25,618 nt of DNA from Bordetella parapertussis. GTDB lineage: Bacteria > Pseudomonadota > Gammaproteobacteria > Burkholderiales > Burkholderiaceae_C. The DNA is taken from contig CAMATW010000034.1 in assembly GCA_945861305.1 (NCBI GenBank), positions 1-25,618 of the forward strand. The letters run 5' to 3'. This document shows positions 8,637 through 16,121 of this stretch, in pieces (the stretch's first letter is position 1; the number at the start of each line of letters is the position of its first letter). A program made the position numbers and the translations under genes. A model generated the notes under the pieces. The model was not told where the DNA came from. It did not search any database and saw nothing but the letters and a program-made list of their open reading frames with translations.

Positions 8637-9062
8637 ATGGCGACCCTCTACACCATCCGCGAATTGGCCAAAGAGTTTGATTTAACAACTCGAGCCATTC
8701 GTTTTTATGAAGACATGGGCTTGCTGCGCCCTGAGCGCCATGGCCCTGGGGGGCGCAATCGCATGTACAGCGCTCGCGAAAGAGCAAGGCTGCGCCTCAC
8801 ATTGCGAGCCAAGCGTTTAGGTCTGTCATTGACGCAAGCCAAAGACATCATTGACATGTACGACAGTCCCAGAGACACAGCGCCCCAATTAGAAAAATTT
8901 GTTGAAGTTTTGGCCAGTCATCGACAACAATTAGAGTCTCAGTTAGAGGAAATTCAAGCCAATCTGGATGAAGTCAAACAACACGAACGCGAAGCAAAGA
9001 CATTACTGAACAAATACAACGCCAAAAGCAAACGCACCCCCCAAGTTGCTATTACCGAATGA
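8637..9062 (+). CDS. liuR: MerR-family transcriptional regulator, LiuR-like
   Basis: A 141-residue MerR-family activator/repressor. The N-terminal winged helix-turn-helix covers about residues 4-72 (YTIRELAKEFDLTTRAIRFY, then GLLRPERHG and RMYSARERARL). A long coiled coil follows (about 85-127). There are no cysteines at all, so it is not a metal-thiol sensor such as MerR, CueR or ZntR. The DLTTRAIRFYED motif and the basic RLRLTLRAKRLGLSL segment resemble LiuR, which controls leucine/isovalerate degradation in proteobacteria. The ATG is the first possible start after an in-frame stop at 8619-8621 and comes only 6 bp after the operator, so the mRNA may be leaderless or nearly so, with autoregulation likely. 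can follows after 12 nt. The family is sure; the LiuR assignment is probable. Confidence 0.85.
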   Translation: MATLYTIRELAKEFDLTTRAIRFYEDMGLLRPERHGPGGRNRMYSARERARLRLTLRAKRLGLSLTQAKDIIDMYDSPRDTAPQLEKFVEVLASHRQQLESQLEEIQANLDEVKQHEREAKTLLNKYNAKSKRTPQVAITE

Positions 9063-9074
9063 AAACCACTGCCT

Positions 9075-9734
9075 ATGTCTGACACCCTGAACAGTCTTTT
9101 TGCCAACAACCGCGAGTGGGCAGACCGCATGTCCAAAGAGCGGCCTGGCTTTTTTGAAAAACTTGCGAAACAACAGTCCCCTAAATACTTGTGGATTGGT
9201 TGCTCTGACAGCCGAGTACCCGCCAACGAGATCGTTGGTCTCGACCCTGGCGAGGTGTTTGTACACCGCAATGTGGCCAATGTGGTCGTGCCCTCTGATT
9301 TGAATGCCTTGTCGGTGATTCAATTTGCTGTGGAGCATTTGCGGGTTGAGCACATCATGGTGGTGGGGCATTACGGCTGTGGTGGTGTGATCGCAGCCGC
9401 AAGAGGCACACGCATTGGTTTGGTCGATAACTGGTTACGCCATGTGCAAGATGTGCGTTTACGCCATCGTCAGCGCCTGAACCATTTGCCGCAAGCCGAA
9501 CTTGAAGATGTGTTGTGTGAAATGAATGTCTTAGAGCAAGTCGGCAACGTGGCTTTGTCGAATGTGATGCAAGACGCTTGGGCGAGGGGACAAAAAATTC
9601 AAGTGCATGGTTTGATTTATGGCTTGAGCGATGGCTTGCTCAAAGACTTGCACGTCAGCATGAGCCACTCAGGCGAGGTGGTGGATGTGTTTCGCAACGC
9701 CTTCAAACGATACCCACGACAACTCGCTGGCTAA
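9075..9734 (+). CDS. can: Beta-class carbonic anhydrase
   Basis: A 219-residue cytoplasmic zinc enzyme interconverting CO2 and bicarbonate. The zinc ligands and catalytic pair are clear: C43, D45 and R47 in GCSDSRVPA, then H99 and C102 in VGHYGCGG. The length and the VFVHRNVAN stretch match the E. coli Can group. It lies 12 nt downstream of the LiuR-like regulator and 11 nt upstream of aceK, on the same strand, so probably in one transcript. Bicarbonate is the substrate of the biotin carboxylases in leucine degradation (a carboxyltransferase subunit is encoded at the right end of this window), so supplying it is a plausible role; that link is inference. Confidence 0.96.
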   Translation: MSDTLNSLFANNREWADRMSKERPGFFEKLAKQQSPKYLWIGCSDSRVPANEIVGLDPGEVFVHRNVANVVVPSDLNALSVIQFAVEHLRVEHIMVVGHYGCGGVIAAARGTRIGLVDNWLRHVQDVRLRHRQRLNHLPQAELEDVLCEMNVLEQVGNVALSNVMQDAWARGQKIQVHGLIYGLSDGLLKDLHVSMSHSGEVVDVFRNAFKRYPRQLAG

Positions 9735-9745
9735 TAAATCCCGAT

Positions 9746-11563
9746 ATGAACGCGCAGCGACTCGACTCCGCATTGGCCTATGACATCGCCCAAGCGATGA
9801 TGGATGGCTTTAATCGTCACTACCACTTATTTCGCAGCGAGTCTGCACAAGCCAAACACCGCTATGAAATCCAAGATTGGCACGGACAGCAACGTGCGCA
9901 GCGCGAACGCATCGAGTTTTATGATTTGCGCGTGAAAGAGTGTTCCAGTCGATTAGAAACCGAATATAAAGCCGGCGACCAGGCCAGCGAGGTGTGGCAG
10001 CAGGTGAAACTGCATTACATCGGCTTGCTGGTGGACCATTTCCAGCCTGAGCTAGCCGAAACCTTTTTTAACTCGGTGACCACCAAAATCTTGGACCGCA
10101 GTTATTTTCAAAACGATTTTATTTTTGTGCGCCCTGCGGTCAGCACCGAGTACATCGAAAACTCCGAACCGGACGCCAAACCCACCTACAAAGCGTGGTA
10201 CCCCAGTGAGGACAATTTGCACGAAGTGATTGTTCGCATGATTGGCGACTTTGACCTAAAGAGACCTTTTGAAGACCTAGATCGGGACGCCCACGATATT
10301 TTGCGAAACGTCAAGCAGCGCTTGGGCCAAGCCAAGCTGCGAGCCAACTTTCAGGTGCAGGTGCTCTCTAGCCTGTTCTTTCGCAACAAAGGCGCGTATG
10401 TGGTGGGCAAGGTCATCAACGGCTTTCAAGAGATACCGTTTGCATTGCCCATTTTGCACAACGGCAGCAGTCAGTTGGTCATCGACGCGGCCTTGTTTGG
10501 CGAAGAAGATTTGCTTATTTTGTTCAGCTTCGCGCGGGCTTACTTCATGGTCGACATGGATGTGCCCTCGGCGTATGTGCAGTTTTTGCGCAGCATGATG
10601 CCACGCAAACCGCGTGCGGAAATCTACAACGCTTTGGGCTTGGCCAAGCAGGGCAAGACCTTGTTCTACCGCGACTTGCTCTACCACCAACGCCACAGCA
10701 CCGATAAATTTCGCATTGCCCCGGGCATCAAGGGCATGGTCATGTTGGTGTTTGACCAACCCTCGTTTCCGTTTGTGTTCAAGATCATCAAGGACTTTTA
10801 CCCGCCACAAAAAGACACCTCGCGTGAGCAAATTCAGGGCAAATATTTACTGGTGAAGCAACACGACCGCGTGGGGCGCATGGCCGACACCTTGGAGTAC
10901 AGCAATGTGGCGTTTCCGCGTGAGCGTTTTGAAGACGAGTTGATTGCCGAGATTCAAAAATTTGCACCCAGCCAAATTGAGATCAACCGCCGTGCTGACA
11001 ACGGCCAAGAAGAAGTGGTCATCAAACATGCTTACATCGAGCGGCGCATGATCCCCTTGAACATTTATTTGCAAGAGGCTTTTGATGCAGGCTTGGACGA
11101 TGTGAGAGCCAAAAGCCAAATGGAACGTGCGGTAGTGGAGTATGGCAACGCCATCAAAGATTTGGTGGCAGCCAATATATTCCCAGGCGATATGTTGTGG
11201 AAAAACTTTGGGGTGACACGCCACGGCAAGGTGGTGTTTTACGACTACGATGAAATCGAGTACATCACCGATTGCAACTTTCGCCGTGTGCCTGCACCAC
11301 GCAACGAAGAAGACGAAATGTCGGGCGAGGTTTGGTACCACGTCGGCCCCCACGATGTCTTCCCCGAAACCTTTGGCCCGTTTTTGCTGGGCAACCCCAG
11401 CGTTCGCGAAGTATTCATGAAGCACCATGCAGACTTGTTGGACGCTAGTTTTTGGCAAGGCCACAAAGAAAAAATCAGCGATGGCCACGTACACGATGTG
11501 TTTCCGTACGAGGCTGACAAACGTTTTCAAATCCAACGCGCTGCTTTAGGCGCATCCCTTTAA
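9746..11563 (+). CDS. aceK: Isocitrate dehydrogenase kinase/phosphatase
   Basis: A 605-residue bifunctional enzyme that phosphorylates and dephosphorylates isocitrate dehydrogenase, setting the branch between the TCA cycle and the glyoxylate bypass. Diagnostic stretches include [18 protein letters not shown] (the ATP-loop region, K329), [13 protein letters not shown], and [19 protein letters not shown] near residue 490, which holds kinase-like metal-binding residues. The frame stays open upstream into can, but the ATG at 9746 gives a start ([20 protein letters not shown]) that matches the family N-terminus, so the longer version is rejected. It is slightly longer than E. coli AceK (578). Its placement between can and a thiolase fits control of acetyl-CoA use when fatty-acid or leucine carbon is being oxidised. 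Confidence 0.96.
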   Translation: MNAQRLDSALAYDIAQAMMDGFNRHYHLFRSESAQAKHRYEIQDWHGQQRAQRERIEFYDLRVKECSSRLETEYKAGDQASEVWQQVKLHYIGLLVDHFQPELAETFFNSVTTKILDRSYFQNDFIFVRPAVSTEYIENSEPDAKPTYKAWYPSEDNLHEVIVRMIGDFDLKRPFEDLDRDAHDILRNVKQRLGQAKLRANFQVQVLSSLFFRNKGAYVVGKVINGFQEIPFALPILHNGSSQLVIDAALFGEEDLLILFSFARAYFMVDMDVPSAYVQFLRSMMPRKPRAEIYNALGLAKQGKTLFYRDLLYHQRHSTDKFRIAPGIKGMVMLVFDQPSFPFVFKIIKDFYPPQKDTSREQIQGKYLLVKQHDRVGRMADTLEYSNVAFPRERFEDELIAEIQKFAPSQIEINRRADNGQEEVVIKHAYIERRMIPLNIYLQEAFDAGLDDVRAKSQMERAVVEYGNAIKDLVAANIFPGDMLWKNFGVTRHGKVVFYDYDEIEYITDCNFRRVPAPRNEEDEMSGEVWYHVGPHDVFPETFGPFLLGNPSVREVFMKHHADLLDASFWQGHKEKISDGHVHDVFPYEADKRFQIQRAALGASL

Positions 11564-11582
11564 TTTTTTTCAGGAGCATTTC

Positions 11583-12764
11583 ATGTCAGACCCCATCGTT
11601 ATCGTCAGCGCCGCCCGCACCCCCATGGGCAGCTTCCAAGGTGATTTTTCTGCCCTCTCCGCCCACGACTTGGGTGGCGTTGCCATTGCCGCTGCCGTTC
11701 AACGTGCAGGCATTGCGCCCGACGCCGTCACCGAGGTTTTGTTTGGCAATTGCTTGATGGCTGGCCAAGGCCAAGCACCTGCCCGTCAAGCCGCTTTCAA
11801 AGGGGGTTTACCGCAAAGCGCAGGTGCAGTGACTTTGTCCAAGATGTGTGGCTCGGGCATGCGAGCCGCCATGTTTGCGCACGATATTTTGAGCGCTGGC
11901 AGCCAAGACGTGATGGTGGCCGGCGGCATGGAGAGCATGACTAATGCACCCTACTTGATGCTCAAAGGTCGAGGTGGTTACCGCATGGGACACGACAAAA
12001 TTTACGACCACATGATGCTCGACGGCTTGGAAGACGCTTACGAAGCAGGTCGCTCCATGGGCACCTTCGGGGAAGACTGCGCTGCTAAATACAACTTCAG
12101 CCGCGATGCACAAGACCACTTTGCCATGACCAGCGTGGAGCGTGCCAAGGCCGCTACCGCATCAGGCGCTTTCGCCGCTGAAATCACATCCGTCACGGTG
12201 AAAGACCGTGCGGGTGATCGCGTCATCAGCATCGACGAAGGTCCCGGTAAGGTCAAACTCGACAAAGTCAAAACCTTGAAACCTGCCTTCAAAAAAGACG
12301 GCACTATCACAGCCGCATCCAGTTCATCGATCAATGACGGTGCTGCCGCTTTGGTGATGATGCGTGAGAGTACAGCCAAGAAATTGGGCTGCACACCCTT
12401 GGCACGCATTGCCAGCCACGCTACATTTGCACAGGCTCCCGAGTGGTTCACCACCGCCCCCGTAGGTGCCACACAGCAAGCTTTGGCACGTGCTGGTTGG
12501 AAGGTGAGCGATGTGGACCTGTGGGAAGTGAACGAAGCATTTGCGGTGGTGCCCATGGCGCTGATGCATGAACTGAAAGTACCGCACGAGATTGTCAACA
12601 TCAACGGCGGCGCTTGCGCCTTGGGTCACCCCATTGGGGCGTCGGGTGCTCGCATCATCGTCACCTTGCTGCATGCCTTGAAAGCCAAGGGTCTGAAAAA
12701 AGGCTTGGCCACCTTGTGCATAGGTGGTGGCGAAGGCACGGCCATGGCTTTGGAGTTGATTTAA
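11583..12764 (+). CDS. Thiolase (acetyl-CoA C-acetyltransferase type)
   Basis: A 393-residue type II thiolase. The nucleophile C89 is in LSKMCGSGMRA, H349 in GGACALGHPIGASG, and the second catalytic C379 in LCIGGGEGTAMALELI; all three are intact. The length is that of the biosynthetic/acetoacetyl-CoA thiolase group (about 390), which cleaves acetoacetyl-CoA, the end product of leucine degradation. A strong AGGAG (11572-11576) precedes the ATG by 6 nt, and 19 nt separate it from aceK. Its TAA (12762-12764) overlaps the stop of the convergent ATPase gene in a shared TTAA. Substrate range cannot be fixed from sequence; a 3-ketoacyl-CoA thiolase of beta-oxidation is the main alternative. Confidence 0.93.
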   Translation: MSDPIVIVSAARTPMGSFQGDFSALSAHDLGGVAIAAAVQRAGIAPDAVTEVLFGNCLMAGQGQAPARQAAFKGGLPQSAGAVTLSKMCGSGMRAAMFAHDILSAGSQDVMVAGGMESMTNAPYLMLKGRGGYRMGHDKIYDHMMLDGLEDAYEAGRSMGTFGEDCAAKYNFSRDAQDHFAMTSVERAKAATASGAFAAEITSVTVKDRAGDRVISIDEGPGKVKLDKVKTLKPAFKKDGTITAASSSSINDGAAALVMMRESTAKKLGCTPLARIASHATFAQAPEWFTTAPVGATQQALARAGWKVSDVDLWEVNEAFAVVPMALMHELKVPHEIVNINGGACALGHPIGASGARIIVTLLHALKAKGLKKGLATLCIGGGEGTAMALELI

Positions 12765-14668
12765 TTCAACAACAAGGACCGACCATCGTACAAATTGGCT
12801 TGCATGGGCACCACATAGCGGTGCGACTGGGTCAAAACCTGCATCAAGCCGGGGGTGCGATTGAAGCGGATGGCGTTTTCACACCCCTGAAACGCCACTT
12901 GTAAATGACACAAACAGTCCACTTCTTGTTGGCTAGACAAATGGCCGATGAAGAAATTTTCGGTTTGCGCCAATAAATCGGGGTTGATGGTGGTGGGCGA
13001 CTGGGTTGCATAGGCAATGCCAATGTGAAACTTCGCCCCCTCTTTGGCAAAGCGGGCATACACATGCGTCATGGCTGTGTCTTGCAGGGGGAAGATGGTG
13101 TGCGCTTCTTCAAAGTAAATTTGTACATACCGTCCCACTAAGGCGTTGAGTTTGAACTTGTATTCTTGTGCGGAAAAAATCGCCAGACACAGTTTTTGCG
13201 CAAAGTAGCGCACCACGCGGTCGGGTGCATTACTCAGATCGATGATCACCGTTTTCCCTTCATCCAAGGTTGACAGTATGTGCAGCGTGAAGTCTTCGGC
13301 GATAGGGCTGTGGTAAGGCAGGCAAGTGCGTAGCTGGTAAGGCCCTTGGCCACCTTCTGCGCACAAAAACCGCATCAAGATGTCTTCCTCGCTGTCAAAC
13401 AAGGAACGGCTGTGCTGCATCAGGTTAGGGTCGTTGGTATAGGTCAGGCGAAAGCGTGCCATGGTGTTGAGTTCGCTCAGCAGTGTGGCCATATTGTGGG
13501 GCAGCGCGGGTGCGAGGTGGTTGTGAATCGCTTGGTAAGCAGCTTGGCGCAAACCCACTGCAAAGCCTGGGTTGAATGTCGACACATAGCCCAAGGCTAC
13601 AAGCCAAATGCGGATGCGTTCGCTATCAAATGTAAATCCTGCAGCGTCGAGTACCGCCCACAGCAACATGACCTTGCGCAAATGTTTGTGGCGCGTGGTT
13701 TCATTATCTTGTGGGGCTGGAATCAGGCTGGGTATGCGACACGTCAACATGCTGCGCATGAGGTCGGACTCGGCCACCGACTGGGGCAGCAACTCTTTGA
13801 AGACTTCTAAAGTTTGATCGGGGGCTTGGAAGAAATTAAAGCGCAGCAGTTTGCCGTTGGCGTTGCCCTGTCGCTCTGTTAAAAAATAGGCGATGCAGCG
13901 CTCTGGGTTGTGCGAGGCCAGGGTGATTTCCCCCTCGGGTGGATTGGTGTTGGAGTATTCACCGCTTACATCAAACAGCAGCTGACCCACGTTTTGGGTG
14001 TCGCGGGTGTAGTCCAACATGCCTTGGGCAATGAGCTTGACCACATTGGATTTACCCAAACGGGTTTTACCCAGCATGGCGGTGCGTTTGGTCACCACAT
14101 CTTGCATGGCTATGCGCGTGGGTATGGCGTGTTTGCCCCAGTCACTTTGCTCGTTGTAGCGTAGCCGACCGAAATCTAACAAACCTTGGTGAATCAGCGT
14201 ACCGTTGACCAAGCCTTGCAACACCTTGGGCGTGGGTGCATACAAGCGAAAAGCGATAGCCGGTTTGTTCAAACTGATTTGGCTGGTGAAGCCCCAAGGC
14301 GCATCAGGGTTGGGTGCTTGGTTAAAACTGCCCAGCACTGCGCAGCGCAGCCAGTTGTCTTCACCGGGCGTGGTTTCCCAGTCTTCCACCCGCAGCACCA
14401 CCAATTGGTTGAGCATCATGGTCACAGTTTGGCTGGTGTCAGCGGGTTGGTTGCTGGCCTCGGTGGCCAGCATCACCAAGAACTCGTTTTGCGACAAAGG
14501 ATGGGTGGACAGCGCTGCGTCATGCACACTGCACCACACATGGCGAAACGCCAGCTTGGAGCAGGTGCCTAAGTGCGGCAGGCGGTCGAGGTCATCAGCA
14601 GTAAATCGCAACCCTTCTTGCAAAGGCGCAGCCCGCAGATGCACCAATGGGGTGACGGCTTGAATCAT
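12761..14668 (-). CDS. HerA/FtsK-superfamily (DUF87-type) ATPase
   Basis: A 635-residue P-loop ATPase with the layout of HerA-type DNA-pumping ATPases. It has an N-terminal region of about 180 residues without recognised motifs. Walker A follows at 200-207 (GKTRLGKS), then a Walker B-like YFEEAH (518-523) and a sensor-like YATQSP (553-558). No membrane segment is visible, so it is probably a soluble ring ATPase. No NurA, SIR2 or DUF4297 partner is next to it. Upstream lies a 43-codon ORF only 9 nt away. No Shine-Dalgarno precedes the ATPase ATG, so coupled translation is likely. The pilus already has its own assembly ATPase, so a DNA-related or defence role is more plausible than pilus assembly, but the function is unknown. 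Confidence 0.8.
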   Translation of the reverse strand: MIQAVTPLVHLRAAPLQEGLRFTADDLDRLPHLGTCSKLAFRHVWCSVHDAALSTHPLSQNEFLVMLATEASNQPADTSQTVTMMLNQLVVLRVEDWETTPGEDNWLRCAVLGSFNQAPNPDAPWGFTSQISLNKPAIAFRLYAPTPKVLQGLVNGTLIHQGLLDFGRLRYNEQSDWGKHAIPTRIAMQDVVTKRTAMLGKTRLGKSNVVKLIAQGMLDYTRDTQNVGQLLFDVSGEYSNTNPPEGEITLASHNPERCIAYFLTERQGNANGKLLRFNFFQAPDQTLEVFKELLPQSVAESDLMRSMLTCRIPSLIPAPQDNETTRHKHLRKVMLLWAVLDAAGFTFDSERIRIWLVALGYVSTFNPGFAVGLRQAAYQAIHNHLAPALPHNMATLLSELNTMARFRLTYTNDPNLMQHSRSLFDSEEDILMRFLCAEGGQGPYQLRTCLPYHSPIAEDFTLHILSTLDEGKTVIIDLSNAPDRVVRYFAQKLCLAIFSAQEYKFKLNALVGRYVQIYFEEAHTIFPLQDTAMTHVYARFAKEGAKFHIGIAYATQSPTTINPDLLAQTENFFIGHLSSQQEVDCLCHLQVAFQGCENAIRFNRTPGLMQVLTQSHRYVVPMQANLYDGRSLLLN

Positions 14669-14677
14669 GGTGCTGTG

Positions 14678-14809
14678 TTATTTACTGCTGGCTGGCGGGG
14701 GTTGGTAAAGGTTTTGCATGGCTAAAATGCTCTCAAGGCCTTTCAAGGTGGTGCCCAAGCCGTCTTGGCCTTGCTTCATACCATGTGCACTGAAATCGTT
14801 TGGACTCAT
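14678..14809 (-). CDS. Small ORF (43 aa) coupled to the HerA-like ATPase, unknown function
   Basis: A 43-residue ORF read directly from the sequence. It begins MSPNDFSAHGMKQGQDG and ends LYQPPPASSK. The central part (about residues 11-35) could form one amphipathic helix, and the tail is Pro/Ser-rich and basic. It has no signal peptide, no cysteine and no membrane segment. The main evidence that it is real is context: a GGAGG sits 6 nt before the ATG, and the ORF ends 9 nt before the ATPase, which has no ribosome site of its own. I do not recognise the family. It could be an ATPase partner, a small regulator or antitoxin, or only a leader peptide that drives translation of the ATPase. Confidence 0.6.
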   Translation of the reverse strand: MSPNDFSAHGMKQGQDGLGTTLKGLESILAMQNLYQPPPASSK

Positions 14810-14815
14810 GTTGAA

Positions 14816-14820
14816 CCTCC
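14816..14820 (-). promoter_or_regulatory. Strong Shine-Dalgarno of the 43-aa ORF
   Basis: GGAGG on the minus strand lies 6 nt before the ATG at 14809. It is among the best ribosome sites in the window and is what separates this short ORF from chance reading frames. Confidence 0.75.
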
Positions 14821-15016
14821 GTGTCGTGGCGCTGCCCTGAAAGACGTGGAAGTGGAAATAGCCAAGGGGAAAAATAGGATCGTTTACTTTGATGCACTTG
14901 TCGAATGAATAAATGGAACTGGATATACCGGGGGCCGGAACATTTGCGAGCCAATGGACGTTGGTGCGGTGTAAAACATGCTGACCTTGTGATCTTGGTT
15001 ATGAATTTTTCAGGCT
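14821..15016. other. Intergenic region between the ATPase pair and the exported-protein gene
   Basis: About 196 bp without a convincing gene. On the minus strand one frame continues protein-like after the stop of the upstream gene for about 30 residues and contains a 31-codon ATG ORF (14979-14884) with only a weak AAGG ribosome site. No terminator with a U-run and no clear promoter were found, so I cannot say whether the ATPase pair has its own promoter or is read through from the pilus operon. Confidence 0.4.
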
Positions 15017-15898
15017 TTACCGACTCGAGCGTCGAATTCCAGACCGCGTGACCACGGTACACGCAGGGGCGGGAGCAGAAATCAATGAGGTTTTGGTTTG
15101 GAAGAAAGGGTATCCCCAAAGATCTAATGGTCCACCAGTGCGAGTTTGAATCCCTCCGGCGAGACGTAACCCTATGAAAGTGCTCGATGATTCATAAGGC
15201 GCACCCACACCGGGTAGTGCGCCGGAATCAAGAGGTATCTGAGTAACATTTTTAGGCCAAGAAGGGCCATTTTGAGTGAACTCCAGCGCCATATGGATCG
15301 AAAAAGAGTCGCATCTTGTAGATTTATTGGGACTTTGAAATCTAAAACTCACGGTAATAAAGTTACTAGGGACTGCCCACGCAGAGGTTGCATTGTCCAT
15401 GAGGATAGTGCAACCTTTGCTACTAGACATACCTATTGTTAATTTCGAAATAACACCAGAATTTAGCCGGTTATTCAATAAATTAGTGTCATATAAATTC
15501 GCACCATTTTTATCTGTGCATCCCACTCTTTCGGCATAACAACGTGCAGGCGCGCTGACCACTGTGAATGGCTGAGTTGACCTTAACACCAGCAGCTTAC
15601 TTGAAGTTAAATCCAATATTTCAGGGGTGAAAATTGATACTGTATAAAAAAAATCGAGATTCTCCGTTGTAAAAGTTGTATTGACGCAGTTGGAAAATGT
15701 CATGGTAGATTCCATTTTCCCGATGGATACTTCTTCAGAATTTTCCGCCTTCGAATTGTTAAATGTGTATGCGGTCTTTAAGGGTGTTTTGATGTCAACT
15801 GTGGGAGGGTCGCAAATACCATTAGCCTGGCTATCCAAAGATATGCAGCAAATAGCCAATACAAATAGCCATGCTGAAGAACGAATGATTTGCTTCAT
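15017..15898 (-). CDS. Exported protein of unknown function, possibly a truncated adhesin
   Basis: A 293-residue protein with a clear signal peptide (MKQIIRSSAWLFVLAICC, cleavage near SQA-NG). The open frame extends 12 codons further to 15934, but the signal peptide sets the start at 15898. The mature part is Ser/Thr/Asn-rich with scattered cysteines (ICDPP, FSNC, ARCYAERVGC, KGCTI, TRCDS, ACTV), as in secreted, disulfide-bonded surface proteins. The last residues, APACTVVTRSGI, resemble the first strand of a fimbrial/pilin-type domain (a Cys-X-Val entry) but the frame ends within about ten residues. It is clearly richer in A+T than the pil genes upstream and lies last in their transcription direction. 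I do not recognise the family; adhesin or pilus-tip cargo is a guess. Confidence 0.6.
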   Translation of the reverse strand: MKQIIRSSAWLFVLAICCISLDSQANGICDPPTVDIKTPLKTAYTFNNSKAENSEEVSIGKMESTMTFSNCVNTTFTTENLDFFYTVSIFTPEILDLTSSKLLVLRSTQPFTVVSAPARCYAERVGCTDKNGANLYDTNLLNNRLNSGVISKLTIGMSSSKGCTILMDNATSAWAVPSNFITVSFRFQSPNKSTRCDSFSIHMALEFTQNGPSWPKNVTQIPLDSGALPGVGAPYESSSTFIGLRLAGGIQTRTGGPLDLWGYPFFQTKTSLISAPAPACTVVTRSGIRRSSR

Positions 15899-15937
15899 GC
15901 GGTTTGCGATGCATAGGTGATGAAAAGTAGTCATAGT

Positions 15938-16107
15938 TCATGAGCCAAATAGAAAGGTCGTGCCACCATTGCTACTGCTTTTGGTGATGGTGGGCTCACC
16001 GATCTCGCAAGCTGCAGCCGTTTTTTTAAATTTATCCTCAGCATAAATTTGGACCGAAAATGAGATCTGGCAGATGCAAAAAATATGAAGACGACTAAAA
16101 CTTTCAT
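15938..16107 (-). CDS. Possible small secreted protein, frame-disrupted at a 6-T run
   Basis: An ATG at 16107 follows the minor prepilin stop by 14 nt and has a G-rich ribosome site (16120-16116). The direct frame gives MKVLVVFIFFASA and then a basic, rare-codon tail (AGA, AGG, ATA codons) ending at 15931. If reading shifts by -1 at the T6 run (minus strand of 16078-16083), the product becomes a 56-residue protein. It would have a better signal peptide (MKVLVVFIFF then CICQISFSVQIYA) and a Ser/Thr/Gly-rich mature part containing one cysteine, ending TTFLFGS, with ordinary codons throughout. I infer a frameshift, either a sequencing/indel error, a decayed gene or slippage at the homopolymer. 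The unshifted 58-residue frame (15931-16107) is the alternative. Function is unknown. Confidence 0.4.
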
Positions 16108-16121
16108 TTTTATCGCCCCCA

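Noticed and set aside
8605..8787. Upstream extension of the hydrolase to 8787
   Set aside because: It would run through the operator and the start of the divergent MerR gene; the extra residues have no family match.
9578..9745. Upstream extension of aceK inside can
   Set aside because: The N-terminus predicted from the ATG at 9746 matches the family; the extension overlaps well-conserved carbonic anhydrase sequence.
10277..11536. Minus-strand open frames opposite aceK (10277-10831 and 10847-11536)
   Set aside because: AceK is conserved throughout; these frames are complementary-strand artefacts with no ribosome sites.
14884..14979. 31-codon ATG ORF on the minus strand between the exported protein and the 43-aa ORF
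   Set aside because: Only a weak AAGG ribosome site and no operon coupling; may be the remnant of the preceding gene.
14669..16121. NurA-type nuclease or other HerA effector near the ATPase
   Set aside because: Neither neighbouring reading frame shows nuclease, SIR2 or DUF4297 motifs.
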